Positions 29,038 to 38,071 of a DNA stretch of 64,000 nt are shown here, piece by piece. Each line of letters starts with the position of its first letter. Positions within the stretch are counted from its first letter, which is position 1. Source of the DNA: Collinsella aerofaciens (GTDB taxonomy: Bacteria; Actinomycetota; Coriobacteriia; Coriobacteriales; Coriobacteriaceae); contig NZ_SPFO01000002.1 of NCBI RefSeq assembly GCF_005845035.1, positions 1 to 64,000 of the forward strand, read 5' to 3'. The translations under genes were made by a program, and so were the position numbers. The notes below the pieces were generated by a model. The model was not told the DNA's origin. It worked only from the letters and a program-made list of their open reading frames with translations, and made no database searches.

Positions 29038-30714
29038 TTACGAGAGCGACGTTCTCAGCAACTCGTTGAAGAGCTTCGGGTTGCCCTTGCCGCGGCTCGC
29101 CTTCATGCACTGGCCCACCAAAAAGCCGATGACCTTCTGGTTGCCGTCACGATACTGCTGTGCCTGATCGGCACAGTTTGCCAGCACCTCGTCCACGATC
29201 GGCTGCAGCGCGCCGGCATCGCTCACCTGGCGCATACCGCGCTCGTCGACGATCTTATTGGGGTCGTCGCCGGTCTGGGCCATGGCCTCAAAGACCTCGT
29301 GCGCCTGGTTGGAGCTGATGGCGTCGGTCGCCAGCAGCTTAGCCAGCGCTGCCACCTGAGCCGGCGCGATGCCGGACTCGGCGAGCGACACACCCGCTCC
29401 CTTAAGGTAGGCGATCATCTCGTTGACCAGCAGGTTTGCGACCGTCTGGGCCTCCTTGCCAGCCATACCGGCAGCGGCGGCCTCAAAGAACTCGGCAAAC
29501 TCCGGGTCGCCGGCAATCTGCTCGGCGTCGGCCGTCTTAATGCCAAAGTCGGCCTCAAAACGAGCGCGCTTGGCATCGGGCAGCTCGGGGATCTCGCCAC
29601 GGCAACGATCGATAAACTCGTCGTCCAGGTCGAACGGCGCCAAGTCGGGATCGGGGAACAGACGATAGTCGTCAGCCGTTTCCTTCACACGCATGACCAC
29701 GGTGCGCTTGCGGCTAGGCTCCCAGTGGCGGGTCTCCTGATAGATGATGCCGCCCTCCTCGAGCACCTCGGCCTGACGGCAGATCTCGTAGGCAAGGCCG
29801 TCATGCAGGCTCTTAAACGAGTTGAGGTTCTTGAGCTCGGTCTTGGTGCCCAGCTTGGTCTCGCCGCGGCGGCGCAGCGACACGTTGCCATCGCAGCGCA
29901 TGGAACCCTTCTCCATGGAGCAGTCCGAAATGCCCAGCGTCACAAAGATGCGGCGGAGCTTCTCCATAAACAGGCGCGCTTCCTCGGGCGTGCGCAGATC
30001 GGGCTCGGTGACGAGCTCAATCAGCGGCGTGCCGCAGCGGTTGTAGTCGACGAGCGACTCGGCAGCGGCGGTAATGCGACCCTCGGCACCGCCCACGTGC
30101 ACCATCTTGGCGGCATCCTCCTCCATGTGGATGCGCAGGATGCGGATGGGCACCGTGTAGGAACCGTCCTCGCGACGCTCGGGCATCTGCAGGTTGGACG
30201 CGTCGTAGCTGGCCAGATGGCCGGCGCGCTGGTTGCCCTCGCGCATGGTCGACGTCATGGACGTGGACAGGCCCTCGGCGTTGGCCGAGGCGCTTGCCAG
30301 GCTCTGGGCCTCGGCCTCACCAAACGCGCAGTCGGGGCGCTCGGCGGCACCGCGACCGGTCACGTCCAGGTCCAGGTGACCGTACATGGCAAAGGCGACC
30401 GGACCCTGCGTGGTCTGGAAGTTCTTGGCCATATCGGGATAGAAGTAGTGCTTGCGGTAGAACATCGAGTGGCGCTGGATCTCGCAGTTGGTGGCGAGAC
30501 CGGCCTTGACGATGCTCTCGATGGCGCGCTTGTTGGGCACTGGCAGGGCGCCGGGCAGGCCCAGGCACACCGGGCACACGTTGGCGTTGGGCTCGTCATC
30601 GTGGCTGAGCTTGCAGTTGCAGAACATCTTGGTATCGAGTGCGGTGAGCTCGGTATGGATCTCCAGGCCGATCACGGCCTCCCAATCCTGCAGGACCTCG
30701 GAAAGCCCCTTCAT
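29038..30714 (-). CDS. gatB: Aspartyl/glutamyl-tRNA amidotransferase subunit B
   Basis: Binds and activates mischarged Glu-tRNA-Gln and Asp-tRNA-Asn in the GatCAB complex. Protein of 558 residues: VIGLEIHTELTALDTKMFC at the start, zinc site Cys pairs (CNC and CPVCLGLPGALPV), GHLDLD, RGDGNVSLRRRGE-like MRCDGNVSLRR, PSRKRTVVMR, and a C-terminal YqeY-like helical tail. The start overlaps the gatA stop as TAATG. A block of terminators follows. Confidence 0.97.
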   Translation of the reverse strand: MKGLSEVLQDWEAVIGLEIHTELTALDTKMFCNCKLSHDDEPNANVCPVCLGLPGALPVPNKRAIESIVKAGLATNCEIQRHSMFYRKHYFYPDMAKNFQTTQGPVAFAMYGHLDLDVTGRGAAERPDCAFGEAEAQSLASASANAEGLSTSMTSTMREGNQRAGHLASYDASNLQMPERREDGSYTVPIRILRIHMEEDAAKMVHVGGAEGRITAAAESLVDYNRCGTPLIELVTEPDLRTPEEARLFMEKLRRIFVTLGISDCSMEKGSMRCDGNVSLRRRGETKLGTKTELKNLNSFKSLHDGLAYEICRQAEVLEEGGIIYQETRHWEPSRKRTVVMRVKETADDYRLFPDPDLAPFDLDDEFIDRCRGEIPELPDAKRARFEADFGIKTADAEQIAGDPEFAEFFEAAAAGMAGKEAQTVANLLVNEMIAYLKGAGVSLAESGIAPAQVAALAKLLATDAISSNQAHEVFEAMAQTGDDPNKIVDERGMRQVSDAGALQPIVDEVLANCADQAQQYRDGNQKVIGFLVGQCMKASRGKGNPKLFNELLRTSLS

Positions 30715-32228
30715 TACAGCTCGCCTCCCTTCCCGGCAAAATCGGGCGCGACGGAAAGCGCGGGCGCACCCGTGACGGCATCGGCAAAGCCGCGCTCCAG
30801 GGCGCGGGCAAACGTGAGCAGCTGACGGTCCTTAAAGGCGGGTCCCACCAACTGGGCAGAAACGGGCAGCTGAGTATCCTCGCCCAGGCCCAGCGGCACC
30901 GAGATACCGCCGTTGCCGCATATGTTGAGCGAGATGGTGTACAGATCGGAGAGGTACATCTGCGTGGGGTCGCTGATCTCGCCAAACTTAAAGGCCGTGC
31001 GCGGCGAAGCGGGCATAAGGATGGTGTCCACCTTGGCATACGCGGCGTCGTAGTCCTGCGTGATGAGCGTGCGGGCCTTTTGCGCGGCGTAGTAGTACTT
31101 GTCGTACACGCCCGAGCTCAGCAGGTAGGCGCCGAGCATCTGACGGCGCTTGGCCTCGGCGCCAAAGCCGTGGGCGCGCGAAAGCGAGCTCTGGTCGGAC
31201 AAGTTGGCGCAGCCCTCCTCCTGATAGCCGTAGCGAATGCCGTCGAAACGGGCCAGGTTGGAGAACGCCTCGGCCGGGCCGATGACGTAGTAGGCGGCGA
31301 TGGCGGCGTCCAGGTGCGGCAGGTCTACCTCGACCAGCTCGGCGCCCTGGCTCTGCAGCTCCTGGGCGGCGCGCTGAACAGCGGCCTTGACCTCGGGCGT
31401 CAGACCCTCGGCCTCCATAAACGCGGGGATGATGCCCACGCGCTTGCCCTCGATGCTGTCGTTGAGGTGCTCGGTAAAGTCGACGGCGCAATCCTGGCTG
31501 GTGCAGTCATACGGATCGTGGCCCGCACCGGTAAGCGCGTTCATGGCCAGCGCGACGTCCTCGACCGTGCGGCCAAAGGGCCCCACCTGGTCGAGCGACG
31601 AACCAAAGGCGACCACGCCGTAACGGCTCACGGCGCCATACGTGGGCTTTAAGCCCACCACGCCGCACAGCGACGCCGGCTGGCGAATGGAGCCGCCGGT
31701 GTCCGAACCCAGCGAGAGCGCGACCTCGCCCGCGGCGACAGCTGCAGCGGAACCGCCCGAGGAGCCGCCGGGCACGCGCTCGGTATCCCAGGGGTTGTTG
31801 GTGCGGTGGAACGCCGAGCTCTCGGTGGAGCTGCCAAAGGCAAACTCGTCCATGTTGGTCTTGCCCATGGGCAGGCAGCCGGCATCCAGCATGCGCTGGA
31901 CGCAGGTGGCGGTGTAGACGCTCTGGTAGTTCTCGAGCATGCGGGAAGCGCAGGTGGTGCGCGTGCCCACGAGGTTCATGTTGTCCTTGATGGCCAGCGG
32001 CACGCCCGCGAGCGGGGGCAGCGGCTTGCCTGCGGCACGGTCGGCGTCCACGCGCGCGGCGGCCTCGAGCGCGAGCTCGGGCGCCACCTGCAGGAATGCC
32101 TGGACCCCGCCCTCGCGCGCCTCGATGGCGGCAAGGGAGGCCTGGGCCACCTCGGTAGCGGTAAAGTCGCCAGCGGCAACACCCGCGGCGATCTGGGCGG
32201 CGGTAAGGGAATCGAAGCTCTGCGCCAT
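30714..32228 (-). CDS. gatA: Aspartyl/glutamyl-tRNA amidotransferase subunit A
   Basis: The amidase subunit that frees ammonia from glutamine for tRNA-dependent amidation. The 504-residue amidase-signature protein has the catalytic Lys in VPLAIKDNMN, the Ser loop VPGGSSGGSAAAVAAGEVALSLGSDTGGSIRQPAS with the nucleophile in TGGSIR, and the GLKPTYG motif. It is translationally coupled on both sides, with TAATG overlaps to gatC and gatB. Confidence 0.97.
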   Translation of the reverse strand: MAQSFDSLTAAQIAAGVAAGDFTATEVAQASLAAIEAREGGVQAFLQVAPELALEAAARVDADRAAGKPLPPLAGVPLAIKDNMNLVGTRTTCASRMLENYQSVYTATCVQRMLDAGCLPMGKTNMDEFAFGSSTESSAFHRTNNPWDTERVPGGSSGGSAAAVAAGEVALSLGSDTGGSIRQPASLCGVVGLKPTYGAVSRYGVVAFGSSLDQVGPFGRTVEDVALAMNALTGAGHDPYDCTSQDCAVDFTEHLNDSIEGKRVGIIPAFMEAEGLTPEVKAAVQRAAQELQSQGAELVEVDLPHLDAAIAAYYVIGPAEAFSNLARFDGIRYGYQEEGCANLSDQSSLSRAHGFGAEAKRRQMLGAYLLSSGVYDKYYYAAQKARTLITQDYDAAYAKVDTILMPASPRTAFKFGEISDPTQMYLSDLYTISLNICGNGGISVPLGLGEDTQLPVSAQLVGPAFKDRQLLTFARALERGFADAVTGAPALSVAPDFAGKGGEL

Positions 32229-32539
32229 TACTCGCTCTCCCCCTCTCCCAAAATGGACGGCACGCGGAAGTAGCGCTCACGCGCGCTGCCGGCGTTTTCG
32301 AGCGCAACGTCGAGCGGCAGGTCGCGCTCGGGCTCGCGCAGGTCATCGCCCATCACGTTGGACAGGCTTCCGATAGGATGGAACGTAGGCTCCACGTCGG
32401 GCAAGTCATATTGCAAGACGGGCTCGAGCATCTGGACGGCATCGTTCATGTAGGACGTCATCTGGGCGAGCTCGTCATCGGTCAGTGCGATCTTTGCGTA
32501 CTCGGCGATGCCGCGAACATCTTTCTCGCTGAGTGCCAT
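32228..32539 (-). CDS. gatC: Aspartyl/glutamyl-tRNA amidotransferase subunit C
   Basis: Small 103-residue subunit that bridges GatA and GatB. It starts MALSEKDVRGIAEYAKIAL and has the family LREPERDLPLD-type middle. GGAAGGGAG precedes the ATG at 32539; an ATG six codons upstream is less well placed. First gene of the gatC-gatA-gatB operon. Confidence 0.95.
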   Translation of the reverse strand: MALSEKDVRGIAEYAKIALTDDELAQMTSYMNDAVQMLEPVLQYDLPDVEPTFHPIGSLSNVMGDDLREPERDLPLDVALENAGSARERYFRVPSILGEGESE

Positions 32540-32744
32540 AGGCGCTCCCTTCCGCATAACAGATAAACCGCTCTAGTATACAAGGCAACGCCACTTGGAG
32601 CAGGTGCTTTACCCAAATGCAGCGAAAACGTAACGAGAGCGGCGTTTGGTAGGCTGCGGGCTGGCGGTTCTGCAGCGAAACCGCACCGTCCATAGCGAAA
32701 ACCGTCCCGCCCGCAACGAAGACCATCCCGACCGCAACGAAAAG

Positions 32745-32802
32745 CATCACAACATTCGACACTTTTCGCCAAAATCGAGATTTTCATCGAATGTTGTGAT
32801 GG
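32745..32802. repeat. Family B palindromic repeat, copy 1
   Basis: Arms CATCACAACATTCGA and TCGAATGTTGTGATG flank a centre containing CAAAATCG. Same family as 43075-43132, 47307-47365 and 48549-48607. It lies 14 bases from the family A copy at 32816. The rest of the 324-base gap from gatC to the sortase gene has only short CGCAACGAA-like repeats and no gene. Confidence 0.85.
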
Positions 32803-32815
32803 TTTGGAAGTCCCG

Positions 32816-32850
32816 ACCACCACAAAGGCGCCTGTCCCCATTGTGGCGGT
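32816..32850 (-). repeat. Family A palindromic repeat, copy after the sortase gene
   Basis: Arms ACCACCACAAAGG and CCATTGTGGCGGT (two imperfect pairs) flank the conserved CGCCTGTCC loop. It lies 14 bases past the sortase stop in the same sense as other copies follow their genes. Confidence 0.85.
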
Positions 32851-32863
32851 TCTGGAGAATGTC

Positions 32864-33802
32864 TTATGCCGAGGCCTTGGCCTTGCGGCGCTTGCGGACC
32901 GCGTGGATCACGATGTCCAGCAGCAACAGCACAATGGCCACGACCACGATAAGCACGGCGAACTCGCGCTTGCCCCAGTGGCGGCCGGCCAGCGACTTTT
33001 GCTTGTCGACGTCCTTCTTGCTGTACTTGGTGCGCACGCAATGCACCAGCAGGCGATGGTCGTTTACGCCGTAAGGCGTGCAGGTGACGAGCGTCACTTT
33101 GTCGGCGCCCGGCTCGATGGTCAGCGACTCCATCTCCTCGGGCAGCACCACCTCGGAGTCCACCATCTTGTAGGCAAGCGTCTTGTTCATGGTGTGCAGC
33201 AGCACCAGGTCGCCGGGCTCCAGCGAGTGGATATCGTCGAACATGCTCAGGTTGCGCATGCCCGAGTGCGCGGTGAGCACGCAGTGCGTCGAGGTGCCAC
33301 CCACCGGCAGGCTCGTGCCTTCCAGGTGGCCGACGCCGGCCATAAGGACTTCTTCGCTCGTGCCGTGGTAGATGGGCATGCTCACGTCGATGGAGGGGAT
33401 CTCGACCCAACTCATCATGGGGTCGCGATCAAAGATGAGCTGCTGAGCGTAGGGCTCGATCTGGTCGGCGGGAAGCTCGGTGGCCTCGCCCGCCAGCTGC
33501 TCGTTAAAGGAGCGCGCCTGCAGCAAGATGCGCTCGCGCTCCTCGGCAGACAGCGCGTCCACGGTGCTGGACACCGTGCTGATCTGGTTGAACACGCCCG
33601 AGGCCTCGAGCCGGTCCAAGATCCACGGCCAGGTCATAAGGCCCACGCCGATAAGGATGATGACGATGGTGATGAGCCGGTCGGCCCAGCGCGGCAGTCG
33701 CTTGCGACGGCGCTTAGGTTTTGGTTGAGGTTTGGGCCGGGGGCTTGAGCCGCCGTTGGCCGCGGCGTTATTGCTCTTCATATGTTTGGCGCCCTGCACC
33801 AT
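32864..33802 (-). CDS. Class C sortase (pilus assembly)
   Basis: A membrane transpeptidase that polymerises pilins through their LPxTG-like signals. The 312 residues have a basic, Pro-rich cytoplasmic start, a membrane helix near 43-62, the sortase barrel with catalytic His in VLTAHSGM, Cys in VTLVTCTPYG and Arg in NDHRLLV, and a second C-terminal membrane helix (AVLIVVVAIVLLLLDIVIHAV), the class C plan. GAGGAG precedes the ATG. It lies downstream of two pilin genes and an adhesin on the same strand but in its own transcription unit. Confidence 0.93.
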   Translation of the reverse strand: MVQGAKHMKSNNAAANGGSSPRPKPQPKPKRRRKRLPRWADRLITIVIILIGVGLMTWPWILDRLEASGVFNQISTVSSTVDALSAEERERILLQARSFNEQLAGEATELPADQIEPYAQQLIFDRDPMMSWVEIPSIDVSMPIYHGTSEEVLMAGVGHLEGTSLPVGGTSTHCVLTAHSGMRNLSMFDDIHSLEPGDLVLLHTMNKTLAYKMVDSEVVLPEEMESLTIEPGADKVTLVTCTPYGVNDHRLLVHCVRTKYSKKDVDKQKSLAGRHWGKREFAVLIVVVAIVLLLLDIVIHAVRKRRKAKASA

Positions 33803-33821
33803 CGCCGGTCACTCCTCTATA

Positions 33822-33838
33822 GTTCAGGTTGTCTGAAC
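33822..33838 (-). promoter_or_regulatory. Palindrome upstream of the sortase gene
   Basis: GTTCAG-GTTGT-CTGAAC lies 20 bases before the sortase ATG, next to an upstream TATTAT that could be a -10 box. It may be an operator or leader hairpin. Confidence 0.4.
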
Positions 33839-34035
33839 AAATAATAGCCGAATTGCGAGCTTCCGCGCCGGACAACGCAGCCTGGCAGCATTGCGCAACG
33901 CGAGTATGGGCCCGCATTTGCGTTTTCAAAATGTCCCGGATCGGCGGGGCGATTCGGGATACAATGTCAATAGAAAACGACGCACCCCGCGTAAATGTTT
34001 GGGAGCGCGGGCGGCCTAGTTTTCAGCTTTTGTTA

Positions 34036-34063
34036 AATGCCCGGGATCCTACCCCCGGGCATT
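34036..34063 (-). terminator. Hairpin after the 50-aa membrane protein gene
   Basis: AATGCCCGGG at 34036-34045 is exactly inverted at 34054-34063, directly after the small gene's stop. The following minus-strand bases TAACAAAAG are not a T-run, so it may attenuate rather than end transcription into the sortase gene. Confidence 0.55.
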
Positions 34064-34064
34064 C

Positions 34065-34217
34065 TTATTTGCGCTTGTTGCGGCGCAAATGCCTTCTACC
34101 GTCCGCACCGCGCGTGCGCCTACGGACCTTAAACCGAACCTCATACGAGTCAAGAAACGCGATGACGAACGTGCCCACCGCCGCGAGGGCGGCGAGCGCG
34201 TTAAGGAATTTCAGCAT
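34065..34217 (-). CDS. 50-aa single-helix membrane protein
   Basis: A small protein with one hydrophobic helix (MLKFLNALAALAAVGTFVIAFLDSY) and a strongly basic tail (FKVRRRTRGADGRRHLRRNKRK). GGAGGT lies 8 bases before the ATG, a near-consensus ribosome site that argues for a real gene. It sits between the pilin operon terminator and the sortase gene, so a link to pilus assembly is possible but unproven. I recognise no family. Confidence 0.6.
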   Translation of the reverse strand: MLKFLNALAALAAVGTFVIAFLDSYEVRFKVRRRTRGADGRRHLRRNKRK

Positions 34218-34387
34218 TTGGGGACCTCCGATCGAGTCGTCGGCCGCCCGCGCACGGGATGCGTCGCAAGGGTATTTTACTGCGAGCACTCGCACTTACA
34301 GCTGGTAAACGCAATATTTGCAAACATCTGTTCGATATTCATACGCTTGATCCATCGGACGATGGAGGCTGGCTGCGTTATCCCAAA

Positions 34388-34421
34388 AGAACGGGGCAGA
34401 CTCCAGTGCGGAGTCTGCCCC
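34388..34421 (-). terminator. Terminator of the pilus operon
   Basis: GGGGCAGACTCC at 34393-34404 pairs exactly with 34410-34421 around AGTGC, followed on the minus strand by GTTCTTTTGG. It lies 102 bases past the first-pilin stop. Confidence 0.85.
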
Positions 34422-34522
34422 GAAAAGAGAATGGCAAAGCAAGAACGTCGATGGACGAGAAAAGTGTCCGCAAGTCTCATGGCCATCACATCCCACCTGC
34501 CAAAGGGATGGGTGAGCGAGCG

Positions 34523-36292
34523 TTACTCCTGCTCGGACTCCTCGGCCTGCTTACGGCTGCGGATAAGGTGCGCCACGCCGATGCACAGCACCGCGCCACC
34601 AGCGATCCAAGTGAAGGTCACGCCGTTGAGACCGGTCAGCGGGAGGCCAGAGCCCTTCTTGTTCTTAATCGTGAGGGGAATGGTTGCGCCATTTGCATCC
34701 TTAATGACGGTCATCTCCTTATTGTTGGAGCTGACCGTAAGCGTATCCAACTCACCATTTTTCTTGTAGGACGGAGTTACCGTGATTTCAAATGGGGCGA
34801 CGGTGTTGTAGCCAGTGGGCGTAGTGGTCTCAGTAATCTGGTATGTACCGGTATCAAGGCCGGGAATATAGACCTTGCCGTCATCGAGTTGCGTCTTGAA
34901 CTCATATGCCTGGCTCTCTTCGACAATTTCGCCGTTTTCACCAAGCCACTTGTTATCCAAAGTGCCCTCGTCACCTCGAATAACCTTAACCTTAAAGCCC
35001 GCCTGGAGATTCTTTCCCGTGAGCGCGCTCCCGGTGTCCTTATCGGTCTTGGTGACATCGAGACGGAAAACGTGATCCGTCACAACATCGATCTCGGATT
35101 TACCGGTACCTTCGGCCATGGGGTTGTTGGAGTACTCGAGATAGACCTCGTTTTTATTACCGGGAGCTTCATAGCTAGCCTTGCTATTGAGTTCGGCCTT
35201 GTAGAAGACAACGATTTGAGTTTTAGCATCGATATTAAGAAGATCGCTTTCATTAGCCGCAGTAGCCGACTTCAACCCCTTATCATTAAAACTCACCGTC
35301 AGAGTATTATTATTGTCCTCAGCAGGCTCAACCACGGTGTAGCTATTCTGATCTATCTTGGTATAGCTCTCGTTATTCAGCGCATAAACCTCGAGCGAGC
35401 CCTTAGCATAAGTAAGGCCCTGCGAAAGGGTATCCGTAAACTTGTATGCATAGGAATCATAGGTGGCGTAGTTGTCTGCAATCGTGCCGGTGAGCTTGTA
35501 GTTCACCTTCTGGCCGATCTGGGAGTCGGCGTAATCTTCCCAGCCAGTCTGGTCAGTAATGTTGGCGTCCTTCACCTTGGAGTCATTAAGGACCTTTTTC
35601 TCGACCGTGGGGATGCTGGTCTTCTCGGTGACTGTTACGGGCTCACCACCCACGATAGCGAAAATCGGAGAGGTGCCAGTGTTCGGCTTATCCGCCTTAA
35701 GGCCGTCCGACACGAACAGGTAATAGCCATCGCCGTAATGACCATCGGAAGTGATGGCCGGACGCGTCCACGAAGTGTCCACCGGAATTCCGTTTCCCGC
35801 AGGAGTCTCGTCTGTTACCGCAGCCGCAATTGCATACAGTACATCCCCGGGAGCAACCCGCGTGCCTTCGCTGCTGCTTGCCGAGCTGGCGTTAGTATCC
35901 GTCACATTGTTAGAAAGCCACTCGGCAACAACCGGAGCAGTGGCATCTGCAGCGAGTGCCTTGGTGGAATCCGCCTTCACAAGCTCTTTGTACTTGGTAG
36001 ACCCCTGAATAGCAGCAATCACCTTGGATCCGATAGTCGTGCTTGACCATTCAATATCGGAGGCAACTTTACCTTTGTCCTTCTCATCAACGACTTTGGC
36101 CTTGAAAATCTGATAGGCCTTAAACGTATTGTCCTTGTTGTCCTCGGCAATCCTATTGATCGTAATGCTGTTGGCCGGTGCCGCCTCCGCTGCAAACGCC
36201 ATACTCGCCGGGGCCATGACGCCGCCGAAGCTCAGCGCTGCGGTGAGGCCGGCGGTTACTGCCAGGCGTGCGATGTTCTTGCTCATGCTCAT
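34523..36292 (-). CDS. Sortase-anchored pilin, SpaA-type isopeptide-forming
   Basis: A 589-residue surface protein, probably the major pilin. It has a signal peptide (about 1-36, ending SMAFAAEA), several beta-rich domains, a pilin-like TVEKKVLND lysine region, a SpaA domain with E-box YQITETTTPTGY, and a C-terminal sorting signal LPLTG near residue 550 followed by a membrane helix and RSRK. GGAGGA precedes the ATG AGC ATG AGC start at 36292. It is the last gene of the adhesin-pilin-pilin operon, and base composition is AT-richer than the housekeeping genes. Confidence 0.92.
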   Translation of the reverse strand: MSMSKNIARLAVTAGLTAALSFGGVMAPASMAFAAEAAPANSITINRIAEDNKDNTFKAYQIFKAKVVDEKDKGKVASDIEWSSTTIGSKVIAAIQGSTKYKELVKADSTKALAADATAPVVAEWLSNNVTDTNASSASSSEGTRVAPGDVLYAIAAAVTDETPAGNGIPVDTSWTRPAITSDGHYGDGYYLFVSDGLKADKPNTGTSPIFAIVGGEPVTVTEKTSIPTVEKKVLNDSKVKDANITDQTGWEDYADSQIGQKVNYKLTGTIADNYATYDSYAYKFTDTLSQGLTYAKGSLEVYALNNESYTKIDQNSYTVVEPAEDNNNTLTVSFNDKGLKSATAANESDLLNIDAKTQIVVFYKAELNSKASYEAPGNKNEVYLEYSNNPMAEGTGKSEIDVVTDHVFRLDVTKTDKDTGSALTGKNLQAGFKVKVIRGDEGTLDNKWLGENGEIVEESQAYEFKTQLDDGKVYIPGLDTGTYQITETTTPTGYNTVAPFEITVTPSYKKNGELDTLTVSSNNKEMTVIKDANGATIPLTIKNKKGSGLPLTGLNGVTFTWIAGGAVLCIGVAHLIRSRKQAEESEQE

Positions 36293-36400
36293 CTTCTTTT
36301 CCTCCGTTTTCCGTTTGATTCTCATTCGATCGGTCATCATCTGTCTGTGTCTTAGCATCTACTTCGCTACGTCTCGCCCCGCTCTCTGTGGGGCTGCCAG

Positions 36401-38071
36401 CTACTCTTTATGGCTGCCACCTCCCCGCTTGACCAGGAGCGCGACCACGATGAGCGCGGCTCCGGCGACCGCTGCGGCGGCCGCAGCGTACATTGCCATA
36501 TCGCCAGTCGAGGGCATAAAGCCTCCGGTGGTAATGCTAGGGGGTGTGCCGGTGGGCGTGTTGATGAGCGACGCCTCCAGGCTGCCCGTCGACCCGTCCG
36601 CGCTGTCGGCGCGCAGGGGCGACTCGGCCGTGATGGTGAGCTTGGGCTTGGCGGCGGCCACCTGGTCGACGTCCAGGCCCTCGGCCTTGACCGTCACGGA
36701 GCGCGTGCCCTCAAAGGCGGTGTAGCCCTTGGGCGCCTTGAGCTCGCGGACCTCCAGCTTGCCCGAGTCCACGCCCGAGACGGTCACGCGGCCGTCCTCG
36801 CCCGTGGTGACGGTGGCCTTGCCCTCCGCATCCCACGTGCCGTCGGCCGCCAGTGTGCGACCGCGGTCGTCGGCGATGCTCAGGACCGCCCCGGCAAGCG
36901 GCTTGTCGCCGTCGCTGCCGCGCTTGGTGAGCGCGAGATCCCAGGTGTAGGCAGTCGCATCATCGCTCGGCGTGCGAGTGAAGCCGGCGTCGCCGGACTG
37001 GTCGGCAAAGGGAGAGCGCGGGTAGCGCAGGTAGACCTCGTTGGGGTTGCCCTTTGCGATGCCGTGGCTGCAAGCGCTGCTGAGCGGCGCATTGTACACG
37101 GCGACCACGCGGGCACCCGCGGTAAAGGCGTCGGCCCCGCCGAGCGCGGCGACCAGGTCGCCGGTGCGCACGGTGAAGGTCTTGCCGTCGGCCGCTACCT
37201 TGGTGGCGCACTGGGCCGTGATATCGGTCCAGCCCTTCGCGGGCTCGGTGCTGGCGCGCCCGTCCTTGCCGGTCTGGACGGCGTCAAAGCCGCCGTCCGC
37301 GCCCGCCGCCACGTACACGCGCATGCTCGCGGCCACCTTGGAGGGGTCGAGCCCCGCGCTCATGGTGTCAACGAACCGCACCGTATAGGTGTCGTAGGCG
37401 GTAAGACCCGCCGGGACCGTGACCGAGAGGCGCCAGTACAGGTCGTCGGCGACCGTGGCGTCGGCGGCCTTCTGCCAGGCAGCAGTGCTGTCCTCCAGCA
37501 CATGCTTGGACACCTTGGGGGTCGCCGCCTTGGGCTTGACGGTGACGGCGCTGCCGCCGACCAGGGCCATGATCGGCGCGGTGCCGGCCTCGCCCTGGGC
37601 GATGGCGCCGTCGTCGGCGACGATGAGCCAGTAGCCGCAGTGCAGCTCGGCCGCCGTGCCCGCGTTAAGGGCCACGGACTCGGCGGCAGAGCTCTGGAGG
37701 GAACGAGCGAGCTGTGCGCTCAGCGCGCTCGTAAGGTGGGAATCGGTGTTGAGCCACTCGGCAGCTTCCTGCGCGGTGGTCTGGGAATTGGGCATGCCGG
37801 CGCTGTGCAGCACAGGCAGCGCGGCGTCGCGCACGGCGTCGCTTGCCCAGGCGAGGTCGGTGGCGATCTTGGCGTCGCTGTCGCCGTCGACGACGTTGGC
37901 GCTAAAGATCTGGTAGGCGTCGTAGCTGCTCGCCACGGTGCCGCTCACCGTGATGGAACCGGTCGAGGTCGGCGCGGCCTGCGCGGAAGCGGGGAACACA
38001 ACCGCACAGGTGCCGATCAGGAGGGCAAGCAGCGCAAACAAGATCGGGAAGGAGCAAACTTTCTTATTCAC
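36401..38071 (-). CDS. Sortase-anchored pilin with MPSTG sorting signal
   Basis: The 556-residue surface protein has a signal peptide (VCSFPILFALLALLIGTCAVVFPASAQA), repeated beta domains with SSYDAYQIFSANVV, a SpaA-like domain with VTVSGVDSGKLEVRELKAPKGY, and a C-terminal MPSTG followed by a helix and KRGGG. MPSTG departs from the usual LPxTG. Its GTG start overlaps the adhesin gene by 8 bases with GGGAGG upstream, so it is translationally coupled. Likely a minor or basal pilin. It is far more GC-rich than the flanking pilin genes, which suggests different histories. Confidence 0.88.
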   Translation of the reverse strand: MNKKVCSFPILFALLALLIGTCAVVFPASAQAAPTSTGSITVSGTVASSYDAYQIFSANVVDGDSDAKIATDLAWASDAVRDAALPVLHSAGMPNSQTTAQEAAEWLNTDSHLTSALSAQLARSLQSSAAESVALNAGTAAELHCGYWLIVADDGAIAQGEAGTAPIMALVGGSAVTVKPKAATPKVSKHVLEDSTAAWQKAADATVADDLYWRLSVTVPAGLTAYDTYTVRFVDTMSAGLDPSKVAASMRVYVAAGADGGFDAVQTGKDGRASTEPAKGWTDITAQCATKVAADGKTFTVRTGDLVAALGGADAFTAGARVVAVYNAPLSSACSHGIAKGNPNEVYLRYPRSPFADQSGDAGFTRTPSDDATAYTWDLALTKRGSDGDKPLAGAVLSIADDRGRTLAADGTWDAEGKATVTTGEDGRVTVSGVDSGKLEVRELKAPKGYTAFEGTRSVTVKAEGLDVDQVAAAKPKLTITAESPLRADSADGSTGSLEASLINTPTGTPPSITTGGFMPSTGDMAMYAAAAAAVAGAALIVVALLVKRGGGSHKE

